Source of the DNA: Euptelea pleiosperma
Lineage: Eukaryota > Streptophyta > Magnoliopsida > Ranunculales > Eupteleaceae
Direction: 5' to 3'
DNA length: 64,000 bases
Assembly (NCBI GenBank): GCA_035048495.1
Contig: CM068544.1
Coordinates: 51,387,393 to 51,451,392 of the forward strand
Shown: positions 10,301 to 25,300 of the stretch, piece after piece
How the letters are laid out: each line of letters opens with the position of its first letter
Position numbering within the stretch: the stretch's first letter is position 1
Program-made: the position numbers and the translations under genes
The notes under the pieces: model-generated
Seen by the model: the letters and a program-made list of their open reading frames with translations, nothing else
The model's database searches: none
What the model was told of the DNA's origin: nothing

Positions 10301-13300
10301 TCTTCTCTCAATAAATGATTCATTGTTAGTATTATCAAAATCCTATGGTTTACGATTTAAATCCTTTGATTCAAATCAAATCTTAACCCAAACAATTTGA
10401 ATCTCTTTACATCAAAATCCTACGATTTCAATGTGAATCTTACAATTCGTGACTTGAATCTTACAATTTAAATAAAAACACGGGGTATATTTTCAAGTGA
10501 AAACAATGACACCTATCTTTATACTTTTGGTTTTTCTCATATGCTAACCACTACAAAGAAGAAAATCAATCGATGCTTCTACCAATTAAACAAATTTATA
10601 ACATGATTTTGGCTGTCTTTCATTTCTTTTCTTTTTTATCAATGATTCTTGTTATGTCTTTTCACATAAACATAAGATCATTTTAACACAGGTCCACCAT
10701 CAACTACGGATCATTTTTAGTTTTTTGACTTTTATTATTCCTCTTTAATACTTCCACTTCAAAGGTTCCCTTGAATATTTAAAAGAAGTTAATAAAACCC
10801 TTAACAAAAAACTCCTGAGTGGTTAGAGTTAGGAACAAGAAAAACAAACGATTTTTATACAAGTATACCACATATAGGGGGATCAATTGTAGTTTATTTT
10901 CTCTATCTTTGCTCATTTTCAAGGTATTAAGTTGATTATACTTTCAAGTAAGAAGCATATACTTAATCTATATTATTATAAAGCAACAAAACCGGGGTTG
11001 GGCATCCACGCGGTCTTCATAAGACAATTCACCTATTCCCAAAATGTCCGTCTTGCTTAGGGCTTTTTTTTTAAATTGTTTCTATTAACATGGTTTTTAA
11101 GTCGTTATACATTTTTTAGAATGAGTTAAAAATTTTGTTCCACGGAAAAAATTTGATACTAACGTTTTTTTATATGAGCTTCTAGGCCACACCTATAAAC
11201 ACCATGTGGAATATTGATAGAGATCCATGACCATACGGATGTTTGAAACATCCCAAGATGGCCATTCAAACCAAAAAATCAGCCGAATTGGTGGTTTCTA
11301 ATTGTTGGATTTTAGTCTTTTTTATGGCTTGAATTTCAACTGTGGATTAAAAAATTATTTTGGGTATTGAGATTCAACGCCTAGCAAACACCAATAGACT
11401 GATTTTTTTGTCTGCAGGTCCACCTATGAATGTTTCAAACATCCGTACGATCATAAATCTATAAGAGCGTGCCACGTCGCCTTTTTAGGTGCGGCCAAAT
11501 GCCTGTATAAAAAAAGCTAAGCATCAAAACTTTTCTCCCTCTCAACCGTAGCTTTCACCATTATTACAGAATAGAACTTCAATGATGGATGTCCATCATC
11601 AATGTTGATGACGAACCACAATGTGAGACACGTGGCACACTATTAGAGGATACTGATTGTATGGATGTTTGGCCATCCTTAAGTAGACTTACGCAACAAA
11701 AATTGGCCTGATTAGTGATTTCTAACCTTTGGATCATAATGCTCGAAATCCACCGTTAAAAATATATCAGGAAAAAGAATCCAATCCAACGATAGAAATT
11801 ACTAATCAAGATGAATTTTAGTATGTATATCTACCTAAGGATGGGCCTAACATCCATATGGTCAGTGGTCTCTAAGAGTGTAACATGGCATCAACATGGC
11901 ATTAATTATTCGGTGTCAAAATTCAACTTTTGCAAAAAGAAAAAGTTAATTAAAAGTCCCCGTACATACCCCATTATTAAAAGAGTAATGATCATATGGT
12001 CCAAGGTCCATGGACGTGCATGGTGGTGTCGTTTTGTCATTTGCCAAAAATGTACATCAAGTGCGTGCTAAATAGTAATGCTCAAATTGTACCGTTAAAA
12101 ATCAACCCATGAAAACGACTCCAATCGAATGCTTAGAAATTACTAATCATGTAGATTTTTTAGATGTAGGTCCACCTAGGGATGGGCCAAACATCCATAA
12201 GGTCAGTGATCTCTAATAGTGTGCCACTTCTTCCAAATAATGCTCAAAATCCACAGTTAAAAACAAAGCATGAAAAGACTCTAATCCAACGGATAGAAAT
12301 TAGTAATCATGATGAATTTTGGTATGTAGGTCCACCTAGGGATGGGCCAAACATCCATACGGTCAATGATCTCTAAGAATGCGCCACGTGTAAAGTGCAC
12401 GTGCATCACACGTGGTGTCCCCCTAGTACTCTATAATAAGCAAACTTTGCAATATTGTAGGAAACAATTTCATGGTAGTGTTTTCCACGTGAAACACCAC
12501 CTAACACGGATGACAAGAAATGCATGTCCATGTTAGAGAATTGAGACTGTTGATGAAAGAAGGAAACTCGCTTAATCTGAAGACAAATTAATGATACATG
12601 GTTTTGATTTTTTTTCCTTTTTCCTTTTTGCGAAATGTTCTTTTGTTTGTATAACTATGAGTTCAGAACATTGTCTGTACGGCGCATATGGGGATTGCCA
12701 AGTAAAATGTTTTGTCATTATTTGTAAGGTTTGTACAAAACCTTGTCACTACATGATGGGTTATGGAGTAGTTAGGCATATTATATATTCTTTTTTAATT
12801 GTTTGGATATTATTTCATATTTTTTAACTCATAAAGAAAAAAATTTATGAATCTTACGATCCAATGATTTGAATCCCAATTCAATCTTAATCCTACTCAA
12901 AATTTTACGATCCAATTCAATTTTGACAACATTGCTTGATTGTAACTAAACGAGTTTCGGACATAATTTACAAAGCATACCAATCTAGCAACACTAGTCC
13001 TCTCAATATCTAAATTTTTTCTAATCCGGCCATTTGCCAAGAAGTAAACCTTCTCATTAAAGAAATAGATCATAACATTTATATTAGGGAATAAAATTCC
13101 CAACATAAAACATAATCAATTGGCTAACTGCACTAGTTAACAAATGGGCAAGTTAAGCCTATCTTCTTTTTACCATCCAAAAGAATGTGATAGAAAGGAT
13201 TAGTTCATCGGATTGGTTCCAATTTTTGCCTTACAGTGTTGGACCCAGCAAATGGTAGGTCCCAATCTTCTTAATGCTTGACATGTATGACACAGTTGGG

Positions 13301-16300
13301 GTAGAAAAAGGTCCAACATGGGGACATCCTACACAGGTAATCCTCATATTAATATATAACTATATGTATATATTTCATCCTTATGCTTCCACATAAAGCA
13401 TTTTACCTGTCAGGTAAATGAGTTCTCCCTCTGATATATCAGTTTCTCCATTGTGAAACCAGACAAATTGCATCTCTGATTTTTGTTTCCTTGATTTTGA
13501 TAAAGTTCCATAACTGACCAAAAGCAGAGGTGCAATTTAATGTGTAAATTCATGCAATATCAAGTTTCAGAAGGAACACGTAAAAGATGGGCAAGATTGC
13601 AGGAGTCATTTGAACTCATAAATGTAATAACTGATTTGTAATGCATGGTTCTCTGAAAGGAAGCAGGCAAACATGTTACCATATGAAAAATAAACAGATA
13701 CATACCTGCATATATGAATTTCTGAACTCTTGCTGAGCCGAGGACAACTTGGAAATGAACACAGACAAGTACTTCTGTTTAATATTTTCACATGCCATTC
13801 TCAAGCAACCATGACTAAAGGCTCCAGATGATACTTGGGACTGGGCATCCGTACCTTTGTCCCATTCTACACCAACTGCTGATAGGTCAGAGGTAAAATC
13901 AGATAGTTTCTCTTGATGCTCTAGATGCCCATCATCGATAGTTACATCTGAAGAGCTGTCCTTGCTTATCTTTTGTCTCTTCACAGAGTCCTGATCAAAC
14001 TCATCAACTCCGAACAAATTGGAGGCCTTCTCTACAGGGTTTTCAGGGAATTGTCCTCCCATTGACTGGCATTGTGATGAAAGTATCTCAGCCAGATTAT
14101 GATGAATGTGAAGATTCAACAAAGGGTCCAAGCGGAAATCATCGGCGTGCTCTTCAGCTAAAGTTAGTGCTTCTCTGTACAGTGACACAGCTCGAGAGAG
14201 ATCTTGCTCAATTACAGCTATCCCTGCCAGCCCATTCAATGCAACAACTAATTTCCTTAGAGCTTCCTCCCCTTCTATCTTGGTTTTACCTACAAGAACC
14301 TACATAAAAGATCCTTCAAAAAAGCAAGAACCAATTGCTAAAGGTACACAACTAGGAACTGCAAAGTTCTTACATGAAACCTACCCCCAGTATCTCATCC
14401 ATAGTCATAGGAGACTGTTGCATAGCACGCAACCCAGAACTCCCTACTTGAGGATGACAGCAGGCTTGGCGAAGCTTCAAGAGTGAATGCAACAGTTTCG
14501 CAGCCTCGTTATGGGTAAGAAAAAGATCACATGAAGCATCAGATGATTCAGAACCTGGGAAGAAAATAAGCATGGCAAGCTGTCACTGGCAATTGCTTTT
14601 TACAGTACTTAAAACAAGTAGCATGAAAATAGTGAATTACCTTGTACATTCCTCTTATGAATATCATCTTTAAAACTTTCAATAACTTCACCGGCATAAC
14701 TCACACATGTTTCGTGTTGCCTCTGGTAAAAGTGTGCCTCGATTGGTGAGAAAATGAGCCAGGACACGCACTCCTCCTGTGGAGGCAGCTGTAACTCATC
14801 TGCCACATGTACTTTGGATGAACGCCACATGATTTGCTTAAAGAACCTATGTGCAAATTCCATAGCTCCCATATCCCTCCTCTGAAAACATACATGGCAA
14901 AGGTTAGGAAATAAATGGGAGTGAAATATTAGGAAACATTGGATCCACCAGCAGAATCACTTAAAATTTTAAACAAGAGAGCAGGAAAAGCAAAAAATGG
15001 AATGCTGATTGCTGACAGATAGTCTATGAGGAGTTTAAATATATATTCAAGGATGCAGAGAAGAAAAAAAATTAAATGTGGACATGCAGTGTGTATATGT
15101 ACACAGAAAATACAACACAAGTCTTGCATTCATCAGAACTGTGCACAATTTTTTATAGAAATCAAACCAAAGAGGTATGTGTCTATTATCGATCATGAAG
15201 ATTTAAGAGTAAATTGTTAATCATGAAACTGTGTACATGAAGCGCGAAGAATGCTTTTCTTGAAATGCCTTCAATTTTTCAGATTAAAATCTCCAATGCA
15301 ATACACCTACTAAATGAATTACCAGATTCAAAGAAGCATTCCTCATTCCTGGTGATCAAAAGTCCTTGATTTGTCACATGATAATTAGATGTATATTCAG
15401 AAATTTCTTTACATGTTAATGACAGAAATCTAGGGCACCAATTTCTACTAATGACAGGCCCATGCCCGAAATTGAGAGGATTGGATTATAACCATCAGAA
15501 CTATTGCATAATCGCATTCTTTTAGATGGTAAAAATATGGAAAATGTTCCACAAAAAGGTCTAGAACGGATGACTGTGGTCACCTAATCATTTTTTTCTT
15601 GGTAACTATCCAATCAACGGATTCTTCTTTTCTTTTTTTGTAACAAAAATTTATTGTATTAATAGACTAAGGAATATACAAGATAAGGGTAAAGCATTCC
15701 CAGAAAATAGGAGAATCTGTATACAATAATTAAGCCACAGGGATATTGGTAAGTTGCCTCCATGGACAATAGACTCTCAATTGTTTACAAGATACTCCGC
15801 ATTAACAGTGTCGAACCCTTCCAAAATGCTTGAACACTCAATCAAGAGTCTCTGGATAACATTGCAAACCTCCGGAATAGAACATCTACAATCTTAAAAA
15901 ATTCTTTTGATGGTAATGCAGACCCAATCAGCAAATTTTTATCACAGGTAATCTCTTAAGAGGGACCCATCTAATGGTGGGTTCCCATTTCCCGCAGTGT
16001 CACGGGAGCACTAGTATGGTATTGGTTAGACTGTCCTTAGGGTGTACCGGATGGTTAGTTACATTTCACACATTCATAATGGCACTTATGGCCTCGATTG
16101 ATGTTGCACTGGTATTCACATCACATGCACTTTCAGTTGAGAACAACGGAGCTCTTTCCCACGCACAGAGGACCGATCTACGTAGATTTTAACCCTTTCA
16201 CTTCAACAATGGAGCTTTTTCCCATGCGTGGAGCTCTTCTCAAATCTTTTCTGGATTATCAAAAGCATGGATATTACTTCAATTTACCTTCACAGATGAC

Positions 16301-19300
16301 AGAACAATCAATTAAGTAGATAACACATTACCCCAAACCTGAAACCAGGTAAAACCTGAAGCTGGCAAGCTTAAAACCTCAGACAAAAAATAGCAGTATT
16401 GCACTCAACTCTTGAAAGCCACCAAGCAAGTACTTGATTGTAGGGGGAAAAATAACAATACCAGAAATCTCTATACCTCGTATGGGTCTCTAATAACTTC
16501 AACCCACCACCTATGGACATCGAAAGGACTTGCATTAAGGAATCTCAAAAGCCCATACAGGTCATCAAGCCTACGCTGTATGGGAGTCCCTGTAATGCAC
16601 CAACGGTGCTTGCCATGCAGCCGCAGCGCCATTTCTGTTGCAGCAGCCACATTACTCTCCACCATTTGGGCCTCATCCAAACAAATCCTCCACCAGAATA
16701 TTCTTGTGAGCAGAGTTGGAATAACTGGGTACCTACAACAAATTCTCCGCTCTTAAGGAAAAACTTTTTATATAGACATATTTTAAAACTGCACTTCAAA
16801 GAAACCACAATTCTGCAAGTGGTCCAAAATAAATCTGGAACAAAATTAATCAAGCAAGGTCAACGATGCTTTCGAAAAGGTATGACAGGATTAAAAGAAT
16901 GTTTATCCTACCAAAACAAAGATCTCTCACATAGTTTTGAAGGCAAATGTAGAGACACTGGTTGGCCAGAAAATTGGCAAGAGAGAGAGAAGAAAGATTC
17001 ACCATAGTACTTAAAAGACCACAGATAGTAAAAGCAGAGCACTGTCAAATCAAATGCAGCCTAGAATATAACACAGTAACACCACATCAAGGCAAACAGA
17101 ATTGACAGAATTGCTCAGGGAACAGCATATATATAAAAATCTCTAAGATGGTACCAAAAGTTTAGGATAAACTTCTGGATATTGAATGATGTGCATTTTG
17201 GAGCAATCGTATATTGTATGAATTTGAAAATATATAAATAAATATAACAAGAAAAGTATTGTAAATGTAACAGTAATAACTCTTCAATGGCACGCCTGTA
17301 TCTAAATGGTGCTGCTAGTATAACCTACTTATACATTATCTGTTGAAAGTAACATCTCATATGTTCGGTAATATTTATACTAAGCTAACAATCCATTTTC
17401 GAAAAAGAGAACTAAAACATTTGCACATATTGAAACAAATTCCCAGGTTTTGATAGCAAAAGCAAAAAAAGGAATTTTGTGAAGGAACCTCTTCTGGAAT
17501 CTCATGAAGCGGCGATCTCCTTCATGCCTATCCGAATCGTGAGACAGGTCTTCTTTCAGGACATCATATGTTGTCAGAACAATATCAGCATTGACTAGTT
17601 CGCTAATGTCCGTAGTAGATGTAGCTGAAAGCGAAGCATTTCTTACGCCTTCATAAACACAAGTTTTGAGAGAACCTGGTTTTGTATGACTAGGATGAGA
17701 AACAAAATCAATAAGTCAGCTCCATTTGCAAAATGTGACGCATCAATGGTAAAATAATTCCAGCTACAGCAACACATTGTAACAACTTACCCAAAAAGGA
17801 AAAACTATAATTCATGGTGCTGCTTTGGTTAAAAATATTACTTGAACAAATTTCATTTCTAGGAAAAAGATATAAGCAATCAACCGAGGCCGAAAAACAA
17901 ATAATATTAATATGGATGAAATTTGATTCTAATGATAGATGTCCTTCAGACTTACGAATGAACTTCAACAAACCCAAGTAAACACTTGAACGATAAAAAC
18001 AAGTATACATCCAACAGCAAAAGAAGCTTAAACACATTTTGCTATTGAAAATGTAGGTAGATATATTTAGAGTTAATTTATTAGGGATATTTTTGTATTT
18101 TTGGTTTTACCACTTCTTAGTGGCAATTCTGCAATTTGTGAAAGCCTACCTAATATAAAGGAGGGGCGTGTGCAACATATGTGCGCACGTCTACTCTTTT
18201 TCTTCTTCTTCCTATTTTCCATCTTTATTATGAAAGGACCAGGTTCCGAGGACTGCCCTTTTTGACGCCCAAATTTCCACTCCCCTTCTCGGGCGTGGAT
18301 TCCAAGAATCCAACTGTGGTTGATATTTGGGAAAAGTGAATACCAGCTCAGCACTATCAACCACCATCTCGGAATCCACGCCCAAGAAGAGGAGTGGAAA
18401 AGGGGAGTCAAAAAGGGGAGTGCATGGATCCCAACCCATTATGAAAACCCTAAATTAACCCCACATGGTATCAGAGCCTGGTTCGACAAATTCAATAAGG
18501 TTGTGGTTGCTCATGGATGTGTAGAAGTCATGCAAACCATTTTGTATTATTCGGATAAGCAATGAGTGGTTTAATTATTCTGGTGGTTTATGTGGATGAC
18601 ATTGCAGTCACAGGCAATGATACAAAGGGTATTGAAGTTTTGAAAAATCACCTTCATAAGCACTTTCACACCAAGGATTTGGATCAGCTTCAGTATTTCT
18701 TGGGCATTGAGGTAGCATGATCCAAACTTGGCATCAACCTATCACAGCAGAAGTATGTTATGGATCTTCTTCTAAGACAAGTTTGTTAGGATCTAAAACA
18801 GTTGACACTCCCATAGATCCAAATCATAAGTTGAATATAGATCAAGGCAAGCTTTTAAGTTATCCTAGAGAGTATCGAAGACTAGTTGGGAAGCTCATCT
18901 ACTTGACAATCACACATCCTGACATATCCTATGTTGTGAGTGTTGTCGGTCAGTTCATGCACTCTCCTAGAGCTCCACATATGAAGTTATCATAGGATTC
19001 TAAAGTATTTAGAGGAAGCACCTGAACGTGATATTCTATACAAGAAGAATGGTTACCTAAATGTTGAAGGGTACATTGATGTACATTGATGCAAATTAGG
19101 CCGGGTCTCCTTCAAATAAGAGGTCAACTACAGGGTATTGTACATTTGTTGGTGGAAATCTGGTCACTTGGAAAAGTAAGAAACAAAACATTGTTGTTAA
19201 GTCAAGTGCCGAAGCAGAGTATTGTGCCATGGATTACACCACGTGTGAGTTTGTGTGGTTGAGAAATTTGTTGAATGAATTTGGAGTTTCGTTTAAAGAG

Positions 19301-22300
19301 CAAGTTAAACTTTACTGCAACAATCATGCCACTATACATATAGCATGTAATCATGTGTTTCACAAAAGGACGAAGCATATAGAAATTGACTGCCACTTCA
19401 TCAGAGAGAAGATATCTAGTAATGAGATTTCTATACATGTATACTCTCAGAACCAACTCGTTGATATATTCACCAAGGCGTTAAACAGGGGAACGACAAA
19501 TAGAATTTGTTTCAAGCTGGGCACGGATGGCATCTATGCTCCAACTTGAGGGGGAGTGTTAGTAGATATATATATAGAGTTTATTTATTAGATAAAATTG
19601 TTTAGGGATATCTTTTGTTTTATCACTTATTAGTGGCAATTCTGTAATTTGTGAAACCCACCTAATATAAGTGAAGAAAGGAGGAACATGTGCAACATAT
19701 AGTGCGCACATCCCTCTCTCTCTCTCTCTTCACGACCTATTCTTCTTCTTCATCTTCTTTTCTTCTTCTTTCCCCTTATTGTTCTTCTTTATTATGAGGA
19801 AACCATAATTAACACTACAGGAAACAAGAGAAGCCTGTAAATCCTTTAGGAACAGGACGGCAGGTTCCAGACTAACAAGTGATGAAATATTTCTTCTCTG
19901 AGATCTATTACGTCCATGATTATCCATATCCACAAGTTGAGGTACTCCTTAGCATTTCCTAATAGATGAGTTATCTTTTAGGGTCTGTTTGGATAGAGTA
20001 TTAAAATTTTGTTTTAGCAATTAATCGGAAACAAAGAAGGAAAAAAAAAAGAACGTTTCGACAAAATAGCTCATTTGGGTGCTAAAAACGAATTAAAAAA
20101 TTAGTCAATTTCAAAGTAAGCACAAAATTATAATTGGAAAATTTTAATAAAATCTTGTTTTTATCTGATTTGAAGTTTGTGCAATTAATAAGAAGTCAGG
20201 TTCTATGACTTTCATTTGCATGACTCGGTCACAAGCCCACGCAATAAATGACTCCGCCAATTCATGAGATTTTTAAATTGGAACATAACGACATAAAATT
20301 ATGTCTGTTTAAAAAAAATAACAACTTTTCCAACAGAGTTAAAAGGCCATGAGAACCCAACATTACCCATTGTTATTGGATGGTGTGCACCCACCTCACT
20401 CTAAACTCAGACAAGAATGCAGACCATACCTCCCTAGCCACATCACAATGTAACAGAAGATGGTTCACAGATTCCCCGCTATGCTTGCACGTCTAACAAT
20501 AGTCAACAACGATAAACCCTCTAGAAATCAGATGATCCACTGTCAAAATCTTGTCAAGAGAAGCTGTCCAAACGAAAAAAGCAACCTTAGGCGGGATTTT
20601 TGATCTCCAGACGAAAGAAGCAGGAAACCTAGGGCCATCGAAACTATGTAAAGCCTCATAAAAATATCGGACGGAAAAGGACCCATCCTTAGCACAAATC
20701 CAAAGCCGCTTATCCTAGGTTAAGGGAGAAAGGTGGACATCGTGCAAACGAGCAATCAATCTAGAGAAGGGCTCAATCTCCCAATCATTAAGATTCCTTC
20801 TAAAACCAAAATTCCACCCCTCTGTCTCCTCCCCGTTAGAAGCACAATCCTGAATAGACCAATTCTTCCGCTCAGAAAGGGAATAGAGCTCCGAGAAATC
20901 CACGCAAAGCGTGGACTCTCCATACCAAATGTCCTCCCAGAATCTGATCCTGTTTCTTGAACCTGCTGCATACTGAATCCCTGGGCACCTTCAAAATCCC
21001 CCTCCAAACACTACATCCATACGGAAGGTTGACCTCTCTACTCTCCCAACTGTATGTAGACGTCCCATATTTGCCCGCAATGGCCTTCCACCAAAGACTA
21101 GATAGATCCACCCCAAATCTTCGTAACCACTTGCCCAACAGACCTGGCTCATCACTATGATTTTCCTGATCACTAATCCCCTTATCTCCTTAGCCTTACA
21201 AACCATATTCCAATCCCCCAAGTGTATCTTGTGGTCCTCTACCTGTCATTCCACAAGAAATGCCTCGTGATTTTTTCCAGTGCGAGTGCCACACTAGCCA
21301 GGATCATAAAAAGGGACATATAATATAAAGGTAAACTGGAAAGAGAACTTTTGATCAACACCAATTTACCCCTGTCGAAAGATATCTTGACTTCCACGAT
21401 GATAGCCTCCTCCCAAAGCACTCAATAACTAGCTCCCACAGGCCTCGGATTTGTATGAGGCCAGGGAAGACCCAAAATAAGTAATCGGTAAACTATCAAT
21501 ACGACAATTCAGGATGTCCACCAATACCGAAATGTTCTCCACCTCACCCACTCCATACACCTTACTCTTTGTCAAGTTCACCCGTAACTCTGACACAACT
21601 TCGAAGCAGCAAAGAAGACCTCTAAGAAATCTCAACTGAGAAGATCTTCAAAGCGAAGATCTGGCCGCGATCATCCTCAACATTAAGGGTTGATATTCTT
21701 ATGGTATAAATTGTTCTTGGACTGCAAAGGTTTATTCTTTGAAGACTTCATTTTTTGTTGGGACATCCTTTGCTCCAGGGATAGTTGTTAGTTGTAGTCT
21801 CGTTCCACTTTTCTTCTACTTCTTTTTTTGTTTTCACTTCTTGTTGGTCATCTCGACCACTTTAGCTTTGTTCCTTCTTGTTGTTTTGGCCATGGCTATT
21901 AAGTTTACACTTACTGAAAAAAAATAACAACTTTTTTAAAAAAAATTATTAGTTATCTTGAAGAAAAACCACGTGTCTCATCTTAGTCACCATTGCTTAA
22001 GTCAAGTTTTATAGATGGGTGAATCAACTCCAAGTTAAGCTTTTACCCTAGCTGCCACTCCCATTATGGATCCTCATCCCCGGCATTCAAGGACTTTCTC
22101 TCCCTCCCAACACCAACTTCATGTACCATGGCCCTATCAGATCCACCTTTAATGCCATCAATTTATATTAAGTCTGCTTTAGATAGTTAATCAAAAAGTT
22201 CTCATGTTTTATTAAATAGAATCTCATATTTGATAAATTATGTCATTTTACGTTAGATTCCTAGCTACTCCAAATTGCTAAACATTTTCAAAACTATTGC

Positions 22301-25300
22301 TTCCCCGCTATCGCTCCAACTAACTAAACTAAGATCCTAAGCATTAGTTAATGTCTCAAATAGGTCCACTCATTTTTATAAAAATGGTGAGGCACAGAGT
22401 CTTGGCCCTGAGGCTTAAGCCTCAATTGGTTTATAAGAGGCTTAAGCACCTCACCCAGTCGAGGCTTGAGGCATGGGACACAATTGAGGCTTAAGCCTTG
22501 CCTATGCAGCACATACACATCCAAATTATGTTTTTTCCCTTTCTTTCCCCGAAATACCCCACCCATTTATCTTTAAGATGATTCCTCTCTTATTTATATT
22601 AGTAAATCTAACATACATGGTGTAGATAGATTCAGCTAGAAGTGTTTCCAAGTTATTACATTTTTATAGTAGAGATCCCAAAAGAGCTAGAAAGACAAAT
22701 TCTTAAAAGCTTGAGTATTGTGTAAGAAGGACAAAGATTCCTGAGATTGAAATCAACGGAATCTCAAATAAGTCATCAACCAGCTATGGTCGTCAAATGT
22801 CATTATGTTCGCTATAAAATATGCATTGTTTATTTGTTGGGTCGACCAATGAGGGACAATACCACATGAGCGGTGTACAGTATTGAATTGAAGTTAATAA
22901 ATAGAAAATATGACAAAAGAAAAAGTAATAAAGGCCTTCAAATGATAAAAGAAGAATTTATTGCTTTGTGAACATTACATAAAATTAACTAATGTTTTAA
23001 AATTCCCACCAATATATGTTTAGAAAATTCTAAAAAGAAGATAGCCAACAGACACAAAATAATCAATGTACTTATAAAAAAGATGATATCAATTGCTGAG
23101 TAACAAAGGTGTATGAGCAAAAGTAAACAGATTACCGAATGATTTCAGCATGCCATTGGTGTAATATGGGAGCCGGACACACTATAAGAGTCGCGCCACT
23201 AGTAATTGGAGAGTAAGTAACTTGGATCAGTTCTGAGCATGGCTGGCAAATATGATTCCCATTCATTTCAACTATGTTGCTAGCATCTTTCTTTTTCAAG
23301 TGATTCCGTAACTTTACAGATGGATCCTTTTTACGGCCTCTTCCCTTGGAAACTTCTTGGGTGTCTAAAGCTTTTCCTCCGGGTGAGTAACCGACACAAT
23401 CTGCATGTTGCCAAGCATCACATATATCACACTGTACCCATAATCCTTTATATTTGGGGCTCTCACTCACTGCCCCGCATATACACTCAACGCGTTCTCT
23501 TTTTAATCTTTTCAAATTACTCCTCTGACTTTCGGTAACTTGCATTTCATTGTCAAAAATGATGTCACCCTCAGATGTTGACTTATGATGAGCAAAGATG
23601 CAAGCAAGCAGTTCAACGGTTTTCCCCAGACCCATCTCATCTGTGGCCGTTAAATAATGAAGAACCATGGGTAAAACAATAAAACAGGTCAGATTAGCTC
23701 AGATTAACTACCTTAAAAATGGAATTATACAACAACAAAGGCACAAAAATCATTATATGGAACTTTTTAGCTTAAACAAAATTTTCACTGTTACGGAAAA
23801 AAATTCAGTTTATCTTTGGTGTTCATCGGGGGAAACTCCAAATAATCAAAAAACAAAGAAATAAGTATGAAAATATACACTAAAAATGAGAAAACTTAGA
23901 TATACCATTCTTTAGATTATAAATGTCAACATTGTATAAAAGTAGTCATGATATAAGAAATTAAAAGGAAGAAAGGAAGACCGAAAATGATATGGATGTA
24001 AATGCTTTGATAGAAGATATAGCTCTAAACAAAGTTGAATGGCAAAATATGATTCATGGTGCTGACCACAAACATTTGGGACAAGGCGTAGATGATGATG
24101 ATGACAAAAGATATAGCTCTAAACAAAGTCGAATGGCAAAATATGATTCATGTTGCCAACCCCAAACATTTGGGATAGGGCATAGTGATGATGATGATGG
24201 TGGTGAGAAATTAAGAAGTTAAATTTCTTGTGAGATGTCTATTTCCCACTAGAAATTAAAGCTTTTATCCTTTTTTTAAATCTCAGAAACTGTTGCGAGT
24301 TTTTCATAATATTCGACATATTTGTGATTGTGACGGGACAAAGTACAGCAGTTGGTCTTACCCGCAAGAATCCCACCAGACACATATGATGATGATGATG
24401 ATTCTGGATGCAACGAAATATTTCCACTGAAGATGAAATATAACCGACATGAGTAAATGGAGAAGGAAAAATACAGTTATGCGGAGAAATCTAAGAGATA
24501 ATTAAGGAAGCAAAAAAAAAAAAAAAACATAGGTCTCGCTTTACTATGGTCCCTTGGGATAAAATGTTTGTGTAAATGCAATGTGTGAGATAACCAAAAT
24601 TCAATTTGATAGGAAAGACGGAAAGAGAAGCCCATTACAAGAATCAAAAGAAAGAGGCCTACAGTTAAATTTGCGAAAAATAGGTTAAAGTGTTAAACAT
24701 GGCTATTGTAGATCAGAACAGCATCAGGTACACTAGTGAGATGGAGGCTAGAGTATTGTCAAAAGGGAAACTAGATTTCCAATGATGGACCCTGCAAAAG
24801 GATCAATTTATGCGGAAGTAAGCTTTCATCCTTGACATGATTAGATGAAAAATCTAAATACCAATTTTCCACACATATTAAAGATTAGGAGGCAAGTGAT
24901 GTACACAATCCTTTAGACGGGTATTTTTGAGATTGTTTTTGACATTTTGTGCAATGGGGATTATCAGTCCTTAATAAACTCCGAGTCTAATATGAATCTA
25001 ATAGAGCAAACTACAGTCTGTAAGTGGTACAGCTGTAAACTTACACACATACAGGGGTCACAAAAATCCATCACTAGATAAGTTCAACCAAGAAAATCTC
25101 TTAGGCTAAAAATTGACCTGATCAGATGATTGTGTAACCATCTGATTGATCACATGTGCAATTATGGTGAACAGTTCAAGAACCCACTTCCTGCTTGCTT
25201 ACAAAAAAATGAAAATAAAGTAGGAAAAACCTGTTGTTGTGTATTTTCCTTCTTTCAGTAAAACCCATTAACTATCAAGAGAAGAAGAAGAAGTGGAGGA

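Larger units (their letters stand above)
18052..19819 (+). mobile_element. Deleted Ty1/copia element with both LTRs
   Basis: The 5' LTR (18052-18465) and 3' LTR (19557-19819) match over most of their length. A primer site TGGTATCAGAGC (initiator tRNA-Met type) starts at 18466, directly after the 5' LTR. A purine tract GAGGGGGAG ends at 19556, directly before the 3' LTR. Gag, protease, integrase and most of RT are deleted. The flanking bases (gaaaa and ggaaa) are only roughly equal. It lies in intron 4 of the SHPRH-like gene, on the strand opposite to the gene. Confidence 0.88.

Noticed and set aside
16513..17007. Plus-strand open frame of 164 codons
   Set aside because: Antisense to SHPRH exon 6 and running into an intron. 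The exon on the other strand explains the open frame.
24090..24205. Acidic Asp-rich frame coded by (GAT)n
   Set aside because: Product of the simple repeat at the end of RTE-type LINE tails, not a gene.
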